The translations under genes were made by a program, and so were the position numbers. DNA of 64,000 nucleotides from Shouchella xiaoxiensis (GTDB lineage Bacteria; Bacillota; Bacilli; Bacillales; Bacillaceae_D): assembly GCF_016907895.1 (NCBI RefSeq), contig NZ_JAFBCV010000009.1, positions 111,641-175,640 on the forward strand, read 5' to 3'. Each line of letters begins with the position of its first letter. Positions within the stretch are counted from its first letter, which is position 1. Below the pieces are notes generated by a model. It had not been told where the DNA came from and did no database searches. It worked only from the letters and a program-made list of their open reading frames with translations. Positions 1-8,886 of this stretch are shown here, one piece after another.

Positions 1-533
1 TTAATCGAGAAGGAGAGCAGAATACCGGTTAATAGCTTGCGGTTATTGTATTGAATTGTCACATCAAGCCCTAGGCGCGTGCAGGCGTCTTGGGACATTG
101 TCATTAGCTCGGCTTCGGCCATTTGCGAGGACACGCCTACGCAATCAACATCACACTGCGTGAATTCGCGCAGACGACCTTTTTTTATCGGTCCATCACG
201 GAAGACTTTGCCGATTTCATAGCGTTTGAACGGCATGCGGATGGCTGGGTTAAGCGCGATGACTTTAGTGAACGGGACGGTCAGGTCATAGCGCAGGGCA
301 AGATCGCGTTCGCCACGGTCGGAAAGCTGATACATCTCTTCTAGAATTTCTGCGCCGCCCCCGTATTTAGAGGCAAGCAAACTCGTATAGTTTAAAATCG
401 GTGTTTCAAGTGGCTGGTACCCATATTGAATAAAGACATCTTCAAGTGTCCGTCGTACCTTTCTGCGAATGAATTCTCTTTCAGGTAGAAAATCCTCGGT
501 TCCTTTTACATTTTGATAGCGCATCTTTTTCAT
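1..533 (-). CDS. hisS: histidyl-tRNA synthetase, 5' part only (HisS2-like)
   Basis: Class II aminoacyl-tRNA synthetase that charges tRNA-His in the cytoplasm. Only the first 177 codons lie in the window; the gene runs off the left edge. The start ATG follows GGGAGGAATTAGAA. The protein begins MKKMRYQNVKGTEDFLPER and carries RYDLTVPF and the class II motif-2 loop GRLREFTQCDVD. This DLALRYDLT form resembles the second HisRS type (HisS2) of the Bacillus cereus group more than the main Bacillus HisS. The HisZ regulatory paralogue is less likely because the motif-2 loop is intact. A U-tailed hairpin sits just upstream. Confidence 0.88.
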   Translation of the reverse strand, partial: MKKMRYQNVKGTEDFLPEREFIRRKVRRTLEDVFIQYGYQPLETPILNYTSLLASKYGGGAEILEEMYQLSDRGERDLALRYDLTVPFTKVIALNPAIRMPFKRYEIGKVFRDGPIKKGRLREFTQCDVDCVGVSSQMAEAELMTMSQDACTRLGLDVTIQYNNRKLLTGILLSFSI

Positions 534-565
534 TTCTAATTCCTCCCAGTTTTTTTGATACAAAA

Positions 566-605
566 AAATCGCATCGATTAAAGAGTGCTTTAATCAATGC
601 GATTT
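566..605 (-). terminator. terminator-like hairpin in the hisS leader (possible attenuator)
   Basis: On the minus strand an 18-nt arm (588-605) pairs with 566-583 with one mismatch around a CACT loop and is followed by seven T. It lies about 33 nt upstream of the hisS start codon and more than 160 nt downstream of the terminator of the preceding minus-strand gene, so it is more likely an attenuator of hisS than an upstream terminator. No T-box core (AGGGTGG-type) was found. Confidence 0.6.
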
Positions 606-773
606 ATGAGAAATAGCCTTCCTATGTCAATTAAAAAATTGAATAGCAAGACTAGTTCAGATGATGTAGTTGGTTCGGTTGTAGTTGGATTGGCATATGC
701 CCACCTCATGTATGGGTAACGAATTTGTTAAACAGTATCATAAGCGATTTCTTATTAATAGACAAGTGCAAAT

Positions 774-803
774 AAAAACACAATGCATCAAGGAGATGCA
801 TTG
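774..803 (-). terminator. rho-independent terminator of the 814-1098 gene
   Basis: A perfect 9-bp inverted repeat (781-789 with 795-803, 5-nt loop) is followed on the minus strand by a T-rich tract. It lies 10 nt past the stop codon of the small minus-strand gene. Confidence 0.75.
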
Positions 804-813
804 CGCACGGTTG

Positions 814-1098
814 TTAGCGACGTCCGCTAACCATTTGCCACATATCACGACGGTGGTTTTTATTTTGCGGGTCAACACAGCAATTCATTAACCACTGAGC
901 ATGCTGGTCACGTTGCTTAGGGGATACAGGTACATTTAAACACTGCGACAATTCATCAATCATCGAGCAGCATTTTCCGTAGTGTTTTAAATCTTGTCGA
1001 CGTTGACGAAAAAGAATCTGACAAACATTGTGGAAATGTTTTGGATGCTTCATTTTCGAACGAAATGTTTGCATAAGGCGTGGGTCAATAGTAGACAT
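814..1098 (-). CDS. hypothetical small Cys/His-rich protein
   Basis: A 94-residue basic protein preceded by a good ribosome site (AAAGGAGTTCCC then ATG). I do not recognise the family. It is rich in His and Cys, including HPKHFHNVC near residues 18-26, a CC pair near 43-44 and a CC pair near 73-74, which could bind metal, but no known finger spacing is evident. It has no signal peptide or membrane segment. It lies 70 nt downstream of the cyclase gene on the same strand and has its own terminator, so it may be the last gene of that transcript. Confidence 0.65.
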   Translation of the reverse strand: MSTIDPRLMQTFRSKMKHPKHFHNVCQILFRQRRQDLKHYGKCCSMIDELSQCLNVPVSPKQRDQHAQWLMNCCVDPQNKNHRRDMWQMVSGRR

Positions 1099-1168
1099 GG
1101 GAACTCCTTTCGAACGATCTGTTTTTGAACTAACACGATTGTGTTGCTACACTATATGCCTCGTCTGC

Positions 1169-2980
1169 TCACATGGACAGGGCATCTTCCTCACTTAGCG
1201 TGTATTTGTTTAAATAACGGCTGATAACTAAGAGTGGCCAGCAGTACCGATAGCTGTGGTAGTGAATATAGAACTGACCAGGTAACCCACCTCCAGTCGG
1301 GTAGGCGGTACGAATGCCTTCCTCGTCTAGCCAAAGGAGCAGCTGTTTTGCTGCGTATTTCATTTGCTCAGTCGGAAAAGGGTAAAGAGAAACAAGTGCA
1401 TCCAATGCCCAAGCCGTGTGAACGACGGTTGATGTGTGCAGGGGAATGAAGCGTTTTGCGACATCGCTTTGGCACGACTCGCCCCAGCCCCCGTCCGTGA
1501 GGCTGTTTTGTTCAAGCCACTGTCTTGCTTTTTGCATCGATAAATGATCGGCAGAGATGCCAACCGCGTGCATTCCAGTGACGGCAGCCCAAGTTCCATA
1601 AAGATAGGCAATACCCCAGCGACCGAGCCAGCTCCCGTCTTTTTGTTGGGTTTCTATTAACCACTGAACGCCTTGTTTAACGCCAGGGTGAGCTGTCGTT
1701 AACCGCGCATGGCTGCCGAGAAATTCCAACGTTCGACCGGTTAGATCGGCGGCTGATGGATCAACAATGGTGTCCGATGCATTCTGAAGCGGAATGGGCA
1801 AATGAGCAGAGCTGTTTTTCTCAAATGCCGCCCAGCCGCCATCTCGGTTTTGTCTATGCAGGAGCCAATGTAGTCCTTTGCGCCAGGCAATCGCCGCTTG
1901 GTGATCTGAAGAAACAAGCGGCGTCAGCACACGAAGTGCAGCCTGTGTGTCATCGACATCGGGGTGAAACGAGTTACTTGTCGAGAATCCCCAGCCACCG
2001 CTCTGTTGTTGGCGTTTTAAAATGAAAGTAGCTGAGCGGTTAATTGAGCTGGTGCTTTGTTCAGAATTACGCTCCTGCATCGCATACGTTAGTAAAGCCG
2101 TGTCCCAAACCGATGAAGGCGAGTTCTGCAAGTGAACGTCTTGGTTCGTTTGATCAAAAAAAAGATGAGATTTTAAACCGGTTATGGCCTGTTTAATAAG
2201 CGGTGCATCTTTGCGATAACCAAGTGCGAGCAGGGCGTAGACCATTAAGAACGTCGCGCTTGCATAGCTATGCAGTGTACCGTCGTCTTCCATATGGTCC
2301 AGTAGATAATGCTCTGCTTTTTTAAATGGTTTTGTTGTTGAACTCTTTGAAGCGTATGGTTTTTGCTGCTGCAATTTCTTGTACTTGTTTGTTTGATAGA
2401 GATGAAAAAGGGTACAATCAGATGGTAATTTAATTGTATAGCGCGTATGTCCAAGAATTAACAGGGATGCAAAGTGCGTCCGTACATATGAACTAAGCCG
2501 TTGAAAGCTAAATGATAGCCAAGCTGGAGCTTTTAGTAAAAATAACGGTAATGGAAAAAAGCTGGGCCATGGGTATAAATGGTACAGGGCAAGCAATGCT
2601 TTTGTTGAGACATGTGCCTTTTCCAGACCGCCGTTTTGACGAATAAAGCTCGCAGCAGCTTGAAGCCGTTCATCTTCTTTTTTTAATGCACCAGATACAT
2701 AAAGTGCTGTATAAGCTTCAATTGTTGAAGACAGATGGCCGTGGTCATCGTCGTACTGTTTCCAATGACCAGCGGTTGATTGAGTACGGATTAAGCGGTG
2801 CTGTAACTGCTTTTGCAGTGGTTTGTCCTCATCAAATGCATAAAGCAATAAGAGCATATGGGCATCCGTCATAGCCCCTGATTCAAAGCAGAAATGATAG
2901 GACCCATCCTCTTGCTGCATTGAATGCAGTTTTGTTAATAAAGCAGCGTGCTTTAGCGATAGTTGGTGGTTTAGCTCCAT
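1169..2980 (-). CDS. sqhC: squalene-hopene/sporulenol-type triterpene cyclase
   Basis: Membrane-associated cyclase that folds a C30-C35 polyprene into polycyclic terpenoids. The 603-residue protein aligns throughout with Bacillus subtilis SqhC (tetraprenyl-beta-curcumene cyclase, from memory). It has the protonating DxDD motif as DVDD at about 341-344 and several QW-type repeats ending in DGSWxGRWG or GGWG. I chose ATG 2980, which follows GGAGGAGGGTT. The reading frame extends 18 codons upstream to a GTG, but that has no spaced ribosome site. Hopanoid and sporulene-type lipids are linked to membrane stability and spores. The partner synthase is not in the window, so the natural substrate is not settled. 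Confidence 0.93.
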   Translation of the reverse strand: MELNHQLSLKHAALLTKLHSMQQEDGSYHFCFESGAMTDAHMLLLLYAFDEDKPLQKQLQHRLIRTQSTAGHWKQYDDDHGHLSSTIEAYTALYVSGALKKEDERLQAAASFIRQNGGLEKAHVSTKALLALYHLYPWPSFFPLPLFLLKAPAWLSFSFQRLSSYVRTHFASLLILGHTRYTIKLPSDCTLFHLYQTNKYKKLQQQKPYASKSSTTKPFKKAEHYLLDHMEDDGTLHSYASATFLMVYALLALGYRKDAPLIKQAITGLKSHLFFDQTNQDVHLQNSPSSVWDTALLTYAMQERNSEQSTSSINRSATFILKRQQQSGGWGFSTSNSFHPDVDDTQAALRVLTPLVSSDHQAAIAWRKGLHWLLHRQNRDGGWAAFEKNSSAHLPIPLQNASDTIVDPSAADLTGRTLEFLGSHARLTTAHPGVKQGVQWLIETQQKDGSWLGRWGIAYLYGTWAAVTGMHAVGISADHLSMQKARQWLEQNSLTDGGWGESCQSDVAKRFIPLHTSTVVHTAWALDALVSLYPFPTEQMKYAAKQLLLWLDEEGIRTAYPTGGGLPGQFYIHYHSYRYCWPLLVISRYLNKYTLSEEDALSM

Positions 2981-3118
2981 AACCCTCCTCCAATAAAGTG
3001 ATTCGTACAAGCGTGAAACAAACGCTTCTTGCACATCCTATGAACAAAGGGTACTAGCGGACAGGGGTTACACCTATTGGACAGACCTATTTATGAAGGA
3101 ATAAGGTGATGAACAGAA

Positions 3119-4093
3119 ATGATTTATATTGGTTTTCTTTTATTAGCAGCCGTTACCGTCATAAGTGCGGTAAAGCTTTCTGGATACGCTGAGGTTATTC
3201 AATTACGAACAGGGATGACCGGTTTTTTTGTCGGGGCAGTGCTGGTGGCGGGGGCGACGTCGCTTCCAGAGGTTACAACGAGCGTTACCTCAGGGTTAAT
3301 TCGCAGTCCAGATTTAGCTGTAGGGAATGTGTTAGGAAGCAACTTGTTCAATTTATTCATATTAGCTGTGTTGGATCTGTGGTTTCGGAAAAAAAGAATG
3401 TACGTCCACATTTCAGACAAGTCGTTTATGCCAGGACTACTAGGCCTATTATTAGCCATTATTGTTGCTGTGGCATTTTTGATTCAGTCGTCTGCAAACG
3501 TATTTGGCGTTGGACTTGATTCTTTATTTATCGTTGCGTTTTACTTTGGTGGTTTGTATTACTTAAATAAGAAAGATAAATTACCAGATGAACCGGTTTC
3601 AGAGAAAGAAGTGCAGATGTCGTTGAAAGCAGGCATCACGCGGTTTGCTATTGCCGCTTTACTTATTTTAGCAGCAGGGTCATTTTTGACCATTATTGGG
3701 GACCAAATTGCCATTCAAACTGGGCTGGGCCAATCATTTGTAGGAAGTTTGCTCATAGCAGGAGCGACATCCTTACCGGAAGTGTCAGTTGTTTACCTTG
3801 CTTTAAAACGTAATCAATTTAATGCGGCTCTTGGCGTTGTGCTTGGCAGCAATATGTTTAACTTAATTCTCCTTGCAGTTGCCGATGGATTTTACAGAGA
3901 CGCTGTACTGCTCCGAGACGCGAGCCAGATCAATTGGATATCTATCGCTGCGTTAATTTTGTTAACAACGGTAGTGCTCATCGGAACGTGGAAAAACCAA
4001 AAAATCAAACGGTTCACTTGGCTGCCGTCGTTGCTTGTTGTCATCGGCTATACAGCAACCATGATTATGCTTTATTTGTTTGGTTCGATTTAA
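3119..4093 (+). CDS. CaCA-family sodium/calcium-type cation exchanger
   Basis: Integral membrane antiporter of the Ca2+:cation antiporter superfamily. The 324-residue protein shows the internal duplication of the family. Each half has an ATSLPE alpha motif (residues ~46-51 and ~218-223) followed by a GSNxFN motif (GNVLGSNLFN and GVVLGSNMFN). About ten hydrophobic segments are present. An acidic loop lies near residues 155-166. In an alkaliphile such exchangers can serve Na+ or Ca2+ homeostasis, but the substrate cannot be read here. It is divergent from sqhC. Its 3' end overlaps the convergent DUF6944 gene by 29 nt. Confidence 0.9.
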   Translation: MIYIGFLLLAAVTVISAVKLSGYAEVIQLRTGMTGFFVGAVLVAGATSLPEVTTSVTSGLIRSPDLAVGNVLGSNLFNLFILAVLDLWFRKKRMYVHISDKSFMPGLLGLLLAIIVAVAFLIQSSANVFGVGLDSLFIVAFYFGGLYYLNKKDKLPDEPVSEKEVQMSLKAGITRFAIAALLILAAGSFLTIIGDQIAIQTGLGQSFVGSLLIAGATSLPEVSVVYLALKRNQFNAALGVVLGSNMFNLILLAVADGFYRDAVLLRDASQINWISIAALILLTTVVLIGTWKNQKIKRFTWLPSLLVVIGYTATMIMLYLFGSI

Positions 4094-4670
4094 TAGGGTT
4101 TAGCGAATCAGCTTCTAATGGGGGCTGATCTTGGAGGCTCTTTGTTTCACTTAAAGCGGAAAGGACTGCACCAGTTGCCTGAATCCAGCTACCAACGGCA
4201 TTCACAAGCTCTTCGTGTCCGTCAATTTCAAAATCAAGGATGGCTGCGAGTGCTTGAATCGAGTTGCCAACGACTTGAAGAAAGTCACCGGACAAGCCGT
4301 ATAGTGCAGCGATGCTGACGTCTTCCTTTAAATCTTCATTAAAGCAGACGGAACCGCCAACCGCCTGAACTAAGTTTCCTTTTATCGTCAAATTTTGTTC
4401 CAAGTCTTCATTAATTGGAAGCACAAGGGCGCCGACAATAATCGTATTACCGCCTGCTTGAATGGCGTTGCCTGCTTGATTAAGCGAGCCTGGTTCATTG
4501 CTATCAGCCATTAACCCATTACCGGTTGCTTGCAGGACATTTCCCCATAATCCAAGTGAATCGGTCTGCGCTTCGGTGATTGCTTCTGATGGAGTATCGG
4601 CTATGGCAGCAACGATTGTCCCGGCTGCTTGAATCCAAGCACCGGATAAACCTTTAAATGCAGTTGCCAT
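4065..4670 (-). CDS. DUF6944-type repetitive protein
   Basis: A 201-residue protein made of degenerate repeats built around G-x-W-(I/L)-Q-A-x-G and GNxLQAxGN, seen at residues ~10, 45, 65, 100, 130 and 160. This matches the Bacillaceae family annotated DUF6944 repetitive protein, whose function is unknown. The start chosen is ATG 4670, spaced 8 nt from AAGGAG; in-frame GTG and ATG codons just upstream are too close to the ribosome site. There is no signal peptide and net charge is acidic. The last 29 nt overlap the convergent exchanger gene, and no terminator is visible between them. Confidence 0.8.
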   Translation of the reverse strand: MATAFKGLSGAWIQAAGTIVAAIADTPSEAITEAQTDSLGLWGNVLQATGNGLMADSNEPGSLNQAGNAIQAGGNTIIVGALVLPINEDLEQNLTIKGNLVQAVGGSVCFNEDLKEDVSIAALYGLSGDFLQVVGNSIQALAAILDFEIDGHEELVNAVGSWIQATGAVLSALSETKSLQDQPPLEADSLNPIKSNQTNKA

Positions 4671-4785
4671 AGTCATCACTCCTTTTCAGATAGGCTGTTG
4701 ACCATCTTATTCATGAAAAGGGAGTGATGTACGCCTAATCTTTATTAGCTAAATTGGAAAAATAGCGATAAGATTGATAAGATAA

Positions 4786-4800
4786 ATGTAAGCGTTTTAT
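4786..4800 (+). promoter_or_regulatory. candidate CcpA cre box upstream of scoAB
   Basis: ATGTAAGCGTTTTAT matches the consensus WTGNAANCGNWNNCW at 14 of 15 positions, the C near the 3' end being A. It lies 34 nt before the scoA start codon, consistent with catabolite repression of the CoA transferase. Confidence 0.5.
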
Positions 4801-4833
4801 TGATTGATTTTTGTGCAAAGGAGATGGAGTTAC

Positions 4834-5541
4834 ATGAACAAAGTAATCGCTTCTACTGCAGATGTGATGGAACATATTTCAAACGGTTCGACGCTAGTTG
4901 TTGGTGGATTCGGACTGTGTGGGATTCCAGAACATTTTATTGCAGCGGTAAAGGAAAAAGGCGTAAAGGACTTAACGGTCGTCAGTAACAATTGTGGTGT
5001 AGATGATTTTGGACTTGGCTTACTGCTTGAAGACAAGCAAATAAAAAAAATGGTTTCCTCCTATGTCGGAGAAAATAAGCGCTTTGAACAACAGTTTCTA
5101 AGTGGAGAACTCGAGGTGGAGCTTGTGCCTCAAGGAACGCTTGCCGAGCGTCTGCGGGCAGGTGGAGCAGGTATTCCCGCTTTTTATACAGCAACAGGTG
5201 TAGACACGCCGGTTGCTGAAGGGAAAGAGGAGAAAGAATTTGACGGGAAACGCTATATCATGGAGCGGGGCATTGTTGGGGATGTTGCTCTCGTTAAAGC
5301 ATGGAAAGCTGATCCGTTTGGAAATCTTGTTTTCCGAAAAACGTCCCGCAACTTCAACCCATTAGCAGCGATGGCTGGAAAGCGAACGATCGTTGAAGTA
5401 GAAGAGCTCGTGGAGCTTGGTGAACTTGGACCCGATGAGATTCATCTGTCTGGTGTCTACGTGCAGCATGTGTTTGTTGGAGAGGCATTTGAAAAGCGGA
5501 TTGAACGACGGACGGTAGCTGAAGTGAAAGGAGGCGCTTAA
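4834..5541 (+). CDS. scoA: 3-oxoacid (succinyl-CoA) CoA-transferase subunit A
   Basis: Alpha subunit of the enzyme that moves CoA from succinyl-CoA to acetoacetate, used in ketone-body and short-chain acid breakdown. The 235-residue protein begins MNKVIAST after AAAGGAGATGGAGTTAC; an in-frame upstream ATG at 4804 lacks a ribosome site. It closely matches B. subtilis ScoA, with [34 protein letters not shown] and KTSRNFNP. scoB follows one base after the stop, so the two subunits are cotranscribed. Confidence 0.95.
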   Translation: MNKVIASTADVMEHISNGSTLVVGGFGLCGIPEHFIAAVKEKGVKDLTVVSNNCGVDDFGLGLLLEDKQIKKMVSSYVGENKRFEQQFLSGELEVELVPQGTLAERLRAGGAGIPAFYTATGVDTPVAEGKEEKEFDGKRYIMERGIVGDVALVKAWKADPFGNLVFRKTSRNFNPLAAMAGKRTIVEVEELVELGELGPDEIHLSGVYVQHVFVGEAFEKRIERRTVAEVKGGA

Positions 5542-5542
5542 G

Positions 5543-6184
5543 ATGAAAGAATCAAGACAGCGCATCTTGGCGCGGGCGGTGCAGGAAGTGAAGGACGGAA
5601 TGTGCGTTAATTTAGGCATCGGTATGCCGACGCTCATCGCCAATATGATTCCAACTGATGTGCATGTTATGCTGCAGTCTGAGAATGGCTTGCTCGGCAT
5701 TGGTCGCTATCCAACTGAAGAAGAGATTGACCCTGATTTAATTAATGCCGGAAAAGAAACGGTAACGGCAACGACTGGTGCGTCTTACTTTGACAGTGCA
5801 GAATCCTTTGCGATGATCCGCGGTGGTCACATTGATTTAGCGATTCTCGGGGGTATGGAAGTTTCCGAAACGGGCGATCTAGCCAACTGGATGATTCCTG
5901 GAAAAATGGTCAAGGGCATGGGTGGAGCGATGGACCTCGTCCAAGGTGCTAAAAAGACCGTTGTCATTATGGACCATACGAATAAGCATGGAGAATCCAA
6001 AGTAAAAGCGGCCTGTACCTTACCGTTAACAGGAAAAGCGGTCGTGGATTTATTAATTACCGATTTGGCTGTGTTTGAATTTGTTGATGGTCAAATGACG
6101 CTTATTGGCCTGCAAGAAGGCGTCTTGCTTGATCAAGTCAAGCAAGCAACTGAGGCCAAGTTTCGTGTTGGGTTAGATGTGTAG
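5543..6184 (+). CDS. scoB: 3-oxoacid (succinyl-CoA) CoA-transferase subunit B
   Basis: Beta subunit of the same heteromeric CoA transferase. It is 213 residues long and carries the SENGLLGIG segment at about 48-56, whose Glu forms the covalent CoA thioester in this family. It also has the glycine-rich GIGMPT loop and [17 protein letters not shown]. It is closely similar to B. subtilis ScoB. The ribosome site GAAAGGAGGCGCTTAAG overlaps the scoA 3' end. A terminator follows. Confidence 0.96.
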   Translation: MKESRQRILARAVQEVKDGMCVNLGIGMPTLIANMIPTDVHVMLQSENGLLGIGRYPTEEEIDPDLINAGKETVTATTGASYFDSAESFAMIRGGHIDLAILGGMEVSETGDLANWMIPGKMVKGMGGAMDLVQGAKKTVVIMDHTNKHGESKVKAACTLPLTGKAVVDLLITDLAVFEFVDGQMTLIGLQEGVLLDQVKQATEAKFRVGLDV

Positions 6185-6194
6185 CAAAGAGGTG

Positions 6195-6229
6195 AAAGCC
6201 AAAGCAGACTCGTTGTTCTGGCTTTTTTT
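6195..6229 (+). terminator. terminator of scoAB
   Basis: Arms AAAGCCA (6195-6201) and TGGCTTT (6219-6225) form a hairpin followed by a run of T to 6229, just after the scoB stop. Confidence 0.75.
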
Positions 6230-6315
6230 GCGTTGTTCTGCAGGCATTTGCATTCCAAACATAACCATATTAAGCTAAAAGAAAAGCTCGATCTGAATGA
6301 AAGGAAGTGGTCTAG

Positions 6316-7011
6316 CTGTTTAAACTGCTGTTAATAGAAGACGATCAATCGCTTTTCCAAGAAATGAAACAACAGTTAAATCAGTGGAATTATGCTGTAT
6401 ACGGGATAGATGACTGGAGTAAGGTAATGGAAACCTATGCAAGCACGGCGCCTGATCTTGTTTTAATAGATGTGCAGCTACCGATGTTTGATGGTTTTCA
6501 TTGGTGTAGAATGATTCGCGCTCATTCTAGTGTTCCAATACTCTTCCTGTCTTCAAGAGACCACCCCACCGACCATGTGATGGCGATGCAGCTTGGGGCA
6601 GATGATTTTATCCAAAAACCGTTTCACTTGGATGTTCTTATTGCGAAGATTCAAGCAACGTTAAGGCGGACGTATAACTACAATCAAGCGGATAGCGGCA
6701 ACATCATTCGAACATGGCAAGGCGCTACGGTCGATGTTGAGCAAAACCTTGTTACGTATAACGAGCAGTCTGTTGAGCTGACTAAAAACGAAATGTTTAT
6801 CTTAAAACAGCTACTCGAACGAAAAAACAAAATTGTCAGTCGTGATGATTTAATTAAAGAGCTGTGGGATGATAAACGTTTTATTAGTGATAACACATTA
6901 ACGGTGAATGTGAACCGTCTGCGCAAACAGTTGATGAAGCTCGATCTTGGCCAGTATATTGAAACGAAGGTTGGACAAGGTTATATCGCTGTGGAAGGAG
7001 AACACGGATGA
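6316..7011 (+). CDS. bceR: BceR-type response regulator, predicted CTG start
   Basis: OmpR-family regulator that activates the adjacent ABC transporter on peptide-antibiotic stress. If read from the first ATG (6364) the protein would lose its beta-1 strand and acidic pocket. The frame continues upstream through LLLIEDDQSLFQE and meets a TAG at 6313-6315, directly before CTG TTT AAA CTG. B. subtilis BceR starts MFKLLLIEDD, so CTG 6316, spaced 8 nt from AAGGAAGTGG, is the best start and gives the same 231-residue length. The receiver has the phosphoacceptor Asp in LIDVQLP and Lys in FIQKPF. The C-terminal winged helix includes SDNTLTVNVNRLRK. Confidence 0.93.
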   Translation: MFKLLLIEDDQSLFQEMKQQLNQWNYAVYGIDDWSKVMETYASTAPDLVLIDVQLPMFDGFHWCRMIRAHSSVPILFLSSRDHPTDHVMAMQLGADDFIQKPFHLDVLIAKIQATLRRTYNYNQADSGNIIRTWQGATVDVEQNLVTYNEQSVELTKNEMFILKQLLERKNKIVSRDDLIKELWDDKRFISDNTLTVNVNRLRKQLMKLDLGQYIETKVGQGYIAVEGEHG

Positions 7012-8012
7012 TCGGTACGTTTTTAAAAGAACGACTGAGTTGGATTGGCTTTGTCTTTTTTATTCACGGAGTTATTTTGCTCGTAGGGTACTTGGATACT
7101 ACGTTGCCTTTTAGAAGTATTCTCTATCCACTGTTGTTAACGGCGGTTTGTTTCTTGCTGTTTCTTGTTTTTCGCTATCGGAAAGAGACGGCATATTATG
7201 AAGCGCTTAAGGATATAAACCAAAGCGACGACTTACTTCAATTACCGCACAGCCATTCGCCGTTCGAGGATATTGTTGCTGGGACCATGTCTGATCAACG
7301 GACGGTATTGGTAAAAAGATATATGGAAAAAGAACGTTTAATGGACAATGAGAAGGACGAACTGCTGGCGTGGATTCATGAAGTAAAAACGCCGCTGACA
7401 ACAATGGGGCTTGTGATTGATCGCCTAGAGGACAGACAGTTGCGAGAAACGATTCATTATGAATGGATGCGAATTCATTTGCTGCTCGATCAACAACTCT
7501 ACCAAAAACGGATGGCTTTTATTGAAAATGATTTGTTTATAGAGACTGTAGACTTACTTTCATTGCTTCATACAGAAATTAAGTCGTTTCAAACTTGGTG
7601 TGTCCAAAAAGGAATTGGCATTCAATTAGACTTGGTCGAGGAAAAGGTGACAAGTGATGCAAAGTGGCTCTCTTTTCTGTTGAGGCAGATTCTATCCAAT
7701 GCCATTAAGTATAGCAGTCAAGGGGAAATCGTTATTCGCTCATCTGAACTCAATGGGCAGGTAGTCGTAACGATTCAGGATGAGGGAATTGGCATTGAAG
7801 CAAAAGATTTAATCCGGATTAAGGAAAAAGGCTTTACCTCAACAACCCATCATCAAGAACAAGCAGCAAGTGGAATGGGTTTGTATTTGGCGGATAAGGT
7901 GGCTGAAGCTTTGCATATGGAGCTGCTCATTGAGTCTGAAGTTAAACGGGGAACAACGATAACGCTTGTTTTCCCGAATCGCAATTCGTTTAGTTCTGTA
8001 CAAAGCATGTGA
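7008..8012 (+). CDS. bceS: BceS-type intramembrane-sensing histidine kinase
   Basis: A 334-residue kinase with two N-terminal membrane helices (about residues 13-32 and 38-58) and almost no extracellular loop. This is typical of kinases that sense through the BceAB transporter. The phosphorylated His lies in WIHEVKTPL (about residue 124). ATP-binding boxes are NAIKYSS, DEGIGIE and SGMGLYLA. It overlaps bceR by 4 nt (ATGA). The first half of a long operator palindrome lies inside its last codons. Confidence 0.95.
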   Translation: MIGTFLKERLSWIGFVFFIHGVILLVGYLDTTLPFRSILYPLLLTAVCFLLFLVFRYRKETAYYEALKDINQSDDLLQLPHSHSPFEDIVAGTMSDQRTVLVKRYMEKERLMDNEKDELLAWIHEVKTPLTTMGLVIDRLEDRQLRETIHYEWMRIHLLLDQQLYQKRMAFIENDLFIETVDLLSLLHTEIKSFQTWCVQKGIGIQLDLVEEKVTSDAKWLSFLLRQILSNAIKYSSQGEIVIRSSELNGQVVVTIQDEGIGIEAKDLIRIKEKGFTSTTHHQEQAASGMGLYLADKVAEALHMELLIESEVKRGTTITLVFPNRNSFSSVQSM

Positions 8013-8032
8013 CAAAGATGTCACATGCTTTG
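8001..8032. promoter_or_regulatory. BceR operator palindrome upstream of bceAB
   Basis: A perfect inverted repeat with 14-nt arms (8001-8014 and 8019-8032) around AAGA. Its core TGACA-AAGA-TGTCA fits the TNACA-N4-TGTNA pattern reported for BceR-type regulators. It overlaps the bceS stop codon and lies 100 nt before bceA. With only a TTTTG tail it could also act as a weak terminator of bceRS. Confidence 0.7.
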
Positions 8033-8133
8033 CCGTTTTGTTCGCACAATAGAAGGAGATTGACGAGGAGCACTCTTATACTTGTTGTAAGGAACAATAA
8101 ACAGGAAGCAGGACTTAAGAGGAGTGGGAAATT

Positions 8134-8886
8134 ATGATTTTACAGGCAAACAAGCTTCGAAAAGCTTACGGAAACAAGTGGAACAAACAAGAAGTGTTAA
8201 AAGGAATTGATTTGTTAATTGACCGGGCTGATTTTGTCAGCATTATGGGTGCTTCTGGTTCAGGAAAAACAACGTTGCTAAACGTGTTATCAACGATTGA
8301 TCATGTAAGCAGTGGATCAATCATTATTAACGAGATGGAGCTTACAAGTTTAAAAGAAAAGCAACTAGCTGAATTTCGCAAAAAAGAACTTGGCTTTATT
8401 TTTCAAGAGTACAATCTGCTCGACTCCCTTACCGTGAAAGAAAACATTGTGCTGCCATTAACAATCCAGAAAGTGAGCAAGAAAGAGGCTCATGCCCGCT
8501 TTGAAACCATTGCCACCCAGCTGGGCATTGTTGAACTAGCAAATAAATACCCGAATGAATTGTCAGGAGGTCAGAAGCAGCGAACGTCGGCAGCGCGAGC
8601 ATTTATTCATGAGCCGAGCTTAATCTTTGCAGATGAACCGACGGGGGCTTTGGATTCGAAAAGCGCATCAAGCTTACTAGAAACATTAAGTCAATTGAAC
8701 AAAGAGCGTCAGGCGACGATCATGATGGTTACGCATGACCCAGCGGCTGCCAGCTACAGCAGTAGCGTTGTATTTATTAAAGATGGACAGATTTATACCC
8801 GCTTAACGAGGGGAACTCAGTCTCGCCAAGAGTTTTTCAAAGACATCATGAAAACACAAGCGGTTTTAGGTGGCGTTCACCAATGA
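8134..8886 (+). CDS. bceA: bacitracin-type ABC transporter ATP-binding protein
   Basis: ATPase of the BceAB transporter that removes peptide antibiotics from undecaprenyl-pyrophosphate intermediates at the membrane. It has 250 residues with Walker [10 protein letters not shown] (39-47), Q-loop FIFQEYN, signature LSGGQ (143-147), Walker B FADEP and H-loop VTHD. The start follows AAGAGGAGTGGGAAATT. It overlaps bceB by 4 nt. Expression is expected to be induced by BceR through the upstream palindrome. Confidence 0.96.
   Translation: MILQANKLRKAYGNKWNKQEVLKGIDLLIDRADFVSIMGASGSGKTTLLNVLSTIDHVSSGSIIINEMELTSLKEKQLAEFRKKELGFIFQEYNLLDSLTVKENIVLPLTIQKVSKKEAHARFETIATQLGIVELANKYPNELSGGQKQRTSAARAFIHEPSLIFADEPTGALDSKSASSLLETLSQLNKERQATIMMVTHDPAAASYSSSVVFIKDGQIYTRLTRGTQSRQEFFKDIMKTQAVLGGVHQ

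Noticed and set aside
123..344. 73-codon plus-strand ORF near the left edge
   Set aside because: It is antisense to the clear HisS reading frame.
534..780. Canonical T-box riboswitch upstream of hisS
   Set aside because: The conserved T-box core and its pairing with a specifier stem could not be found by eye, so only a terminator-like hairpin is reported.
6364..7011. bceR starting at the first ATG (6364)
   Set aside because: This would remove the first beta strand and acidic pocket of the receiver; the CTG start with a good ribosome site restores the family length exactly.
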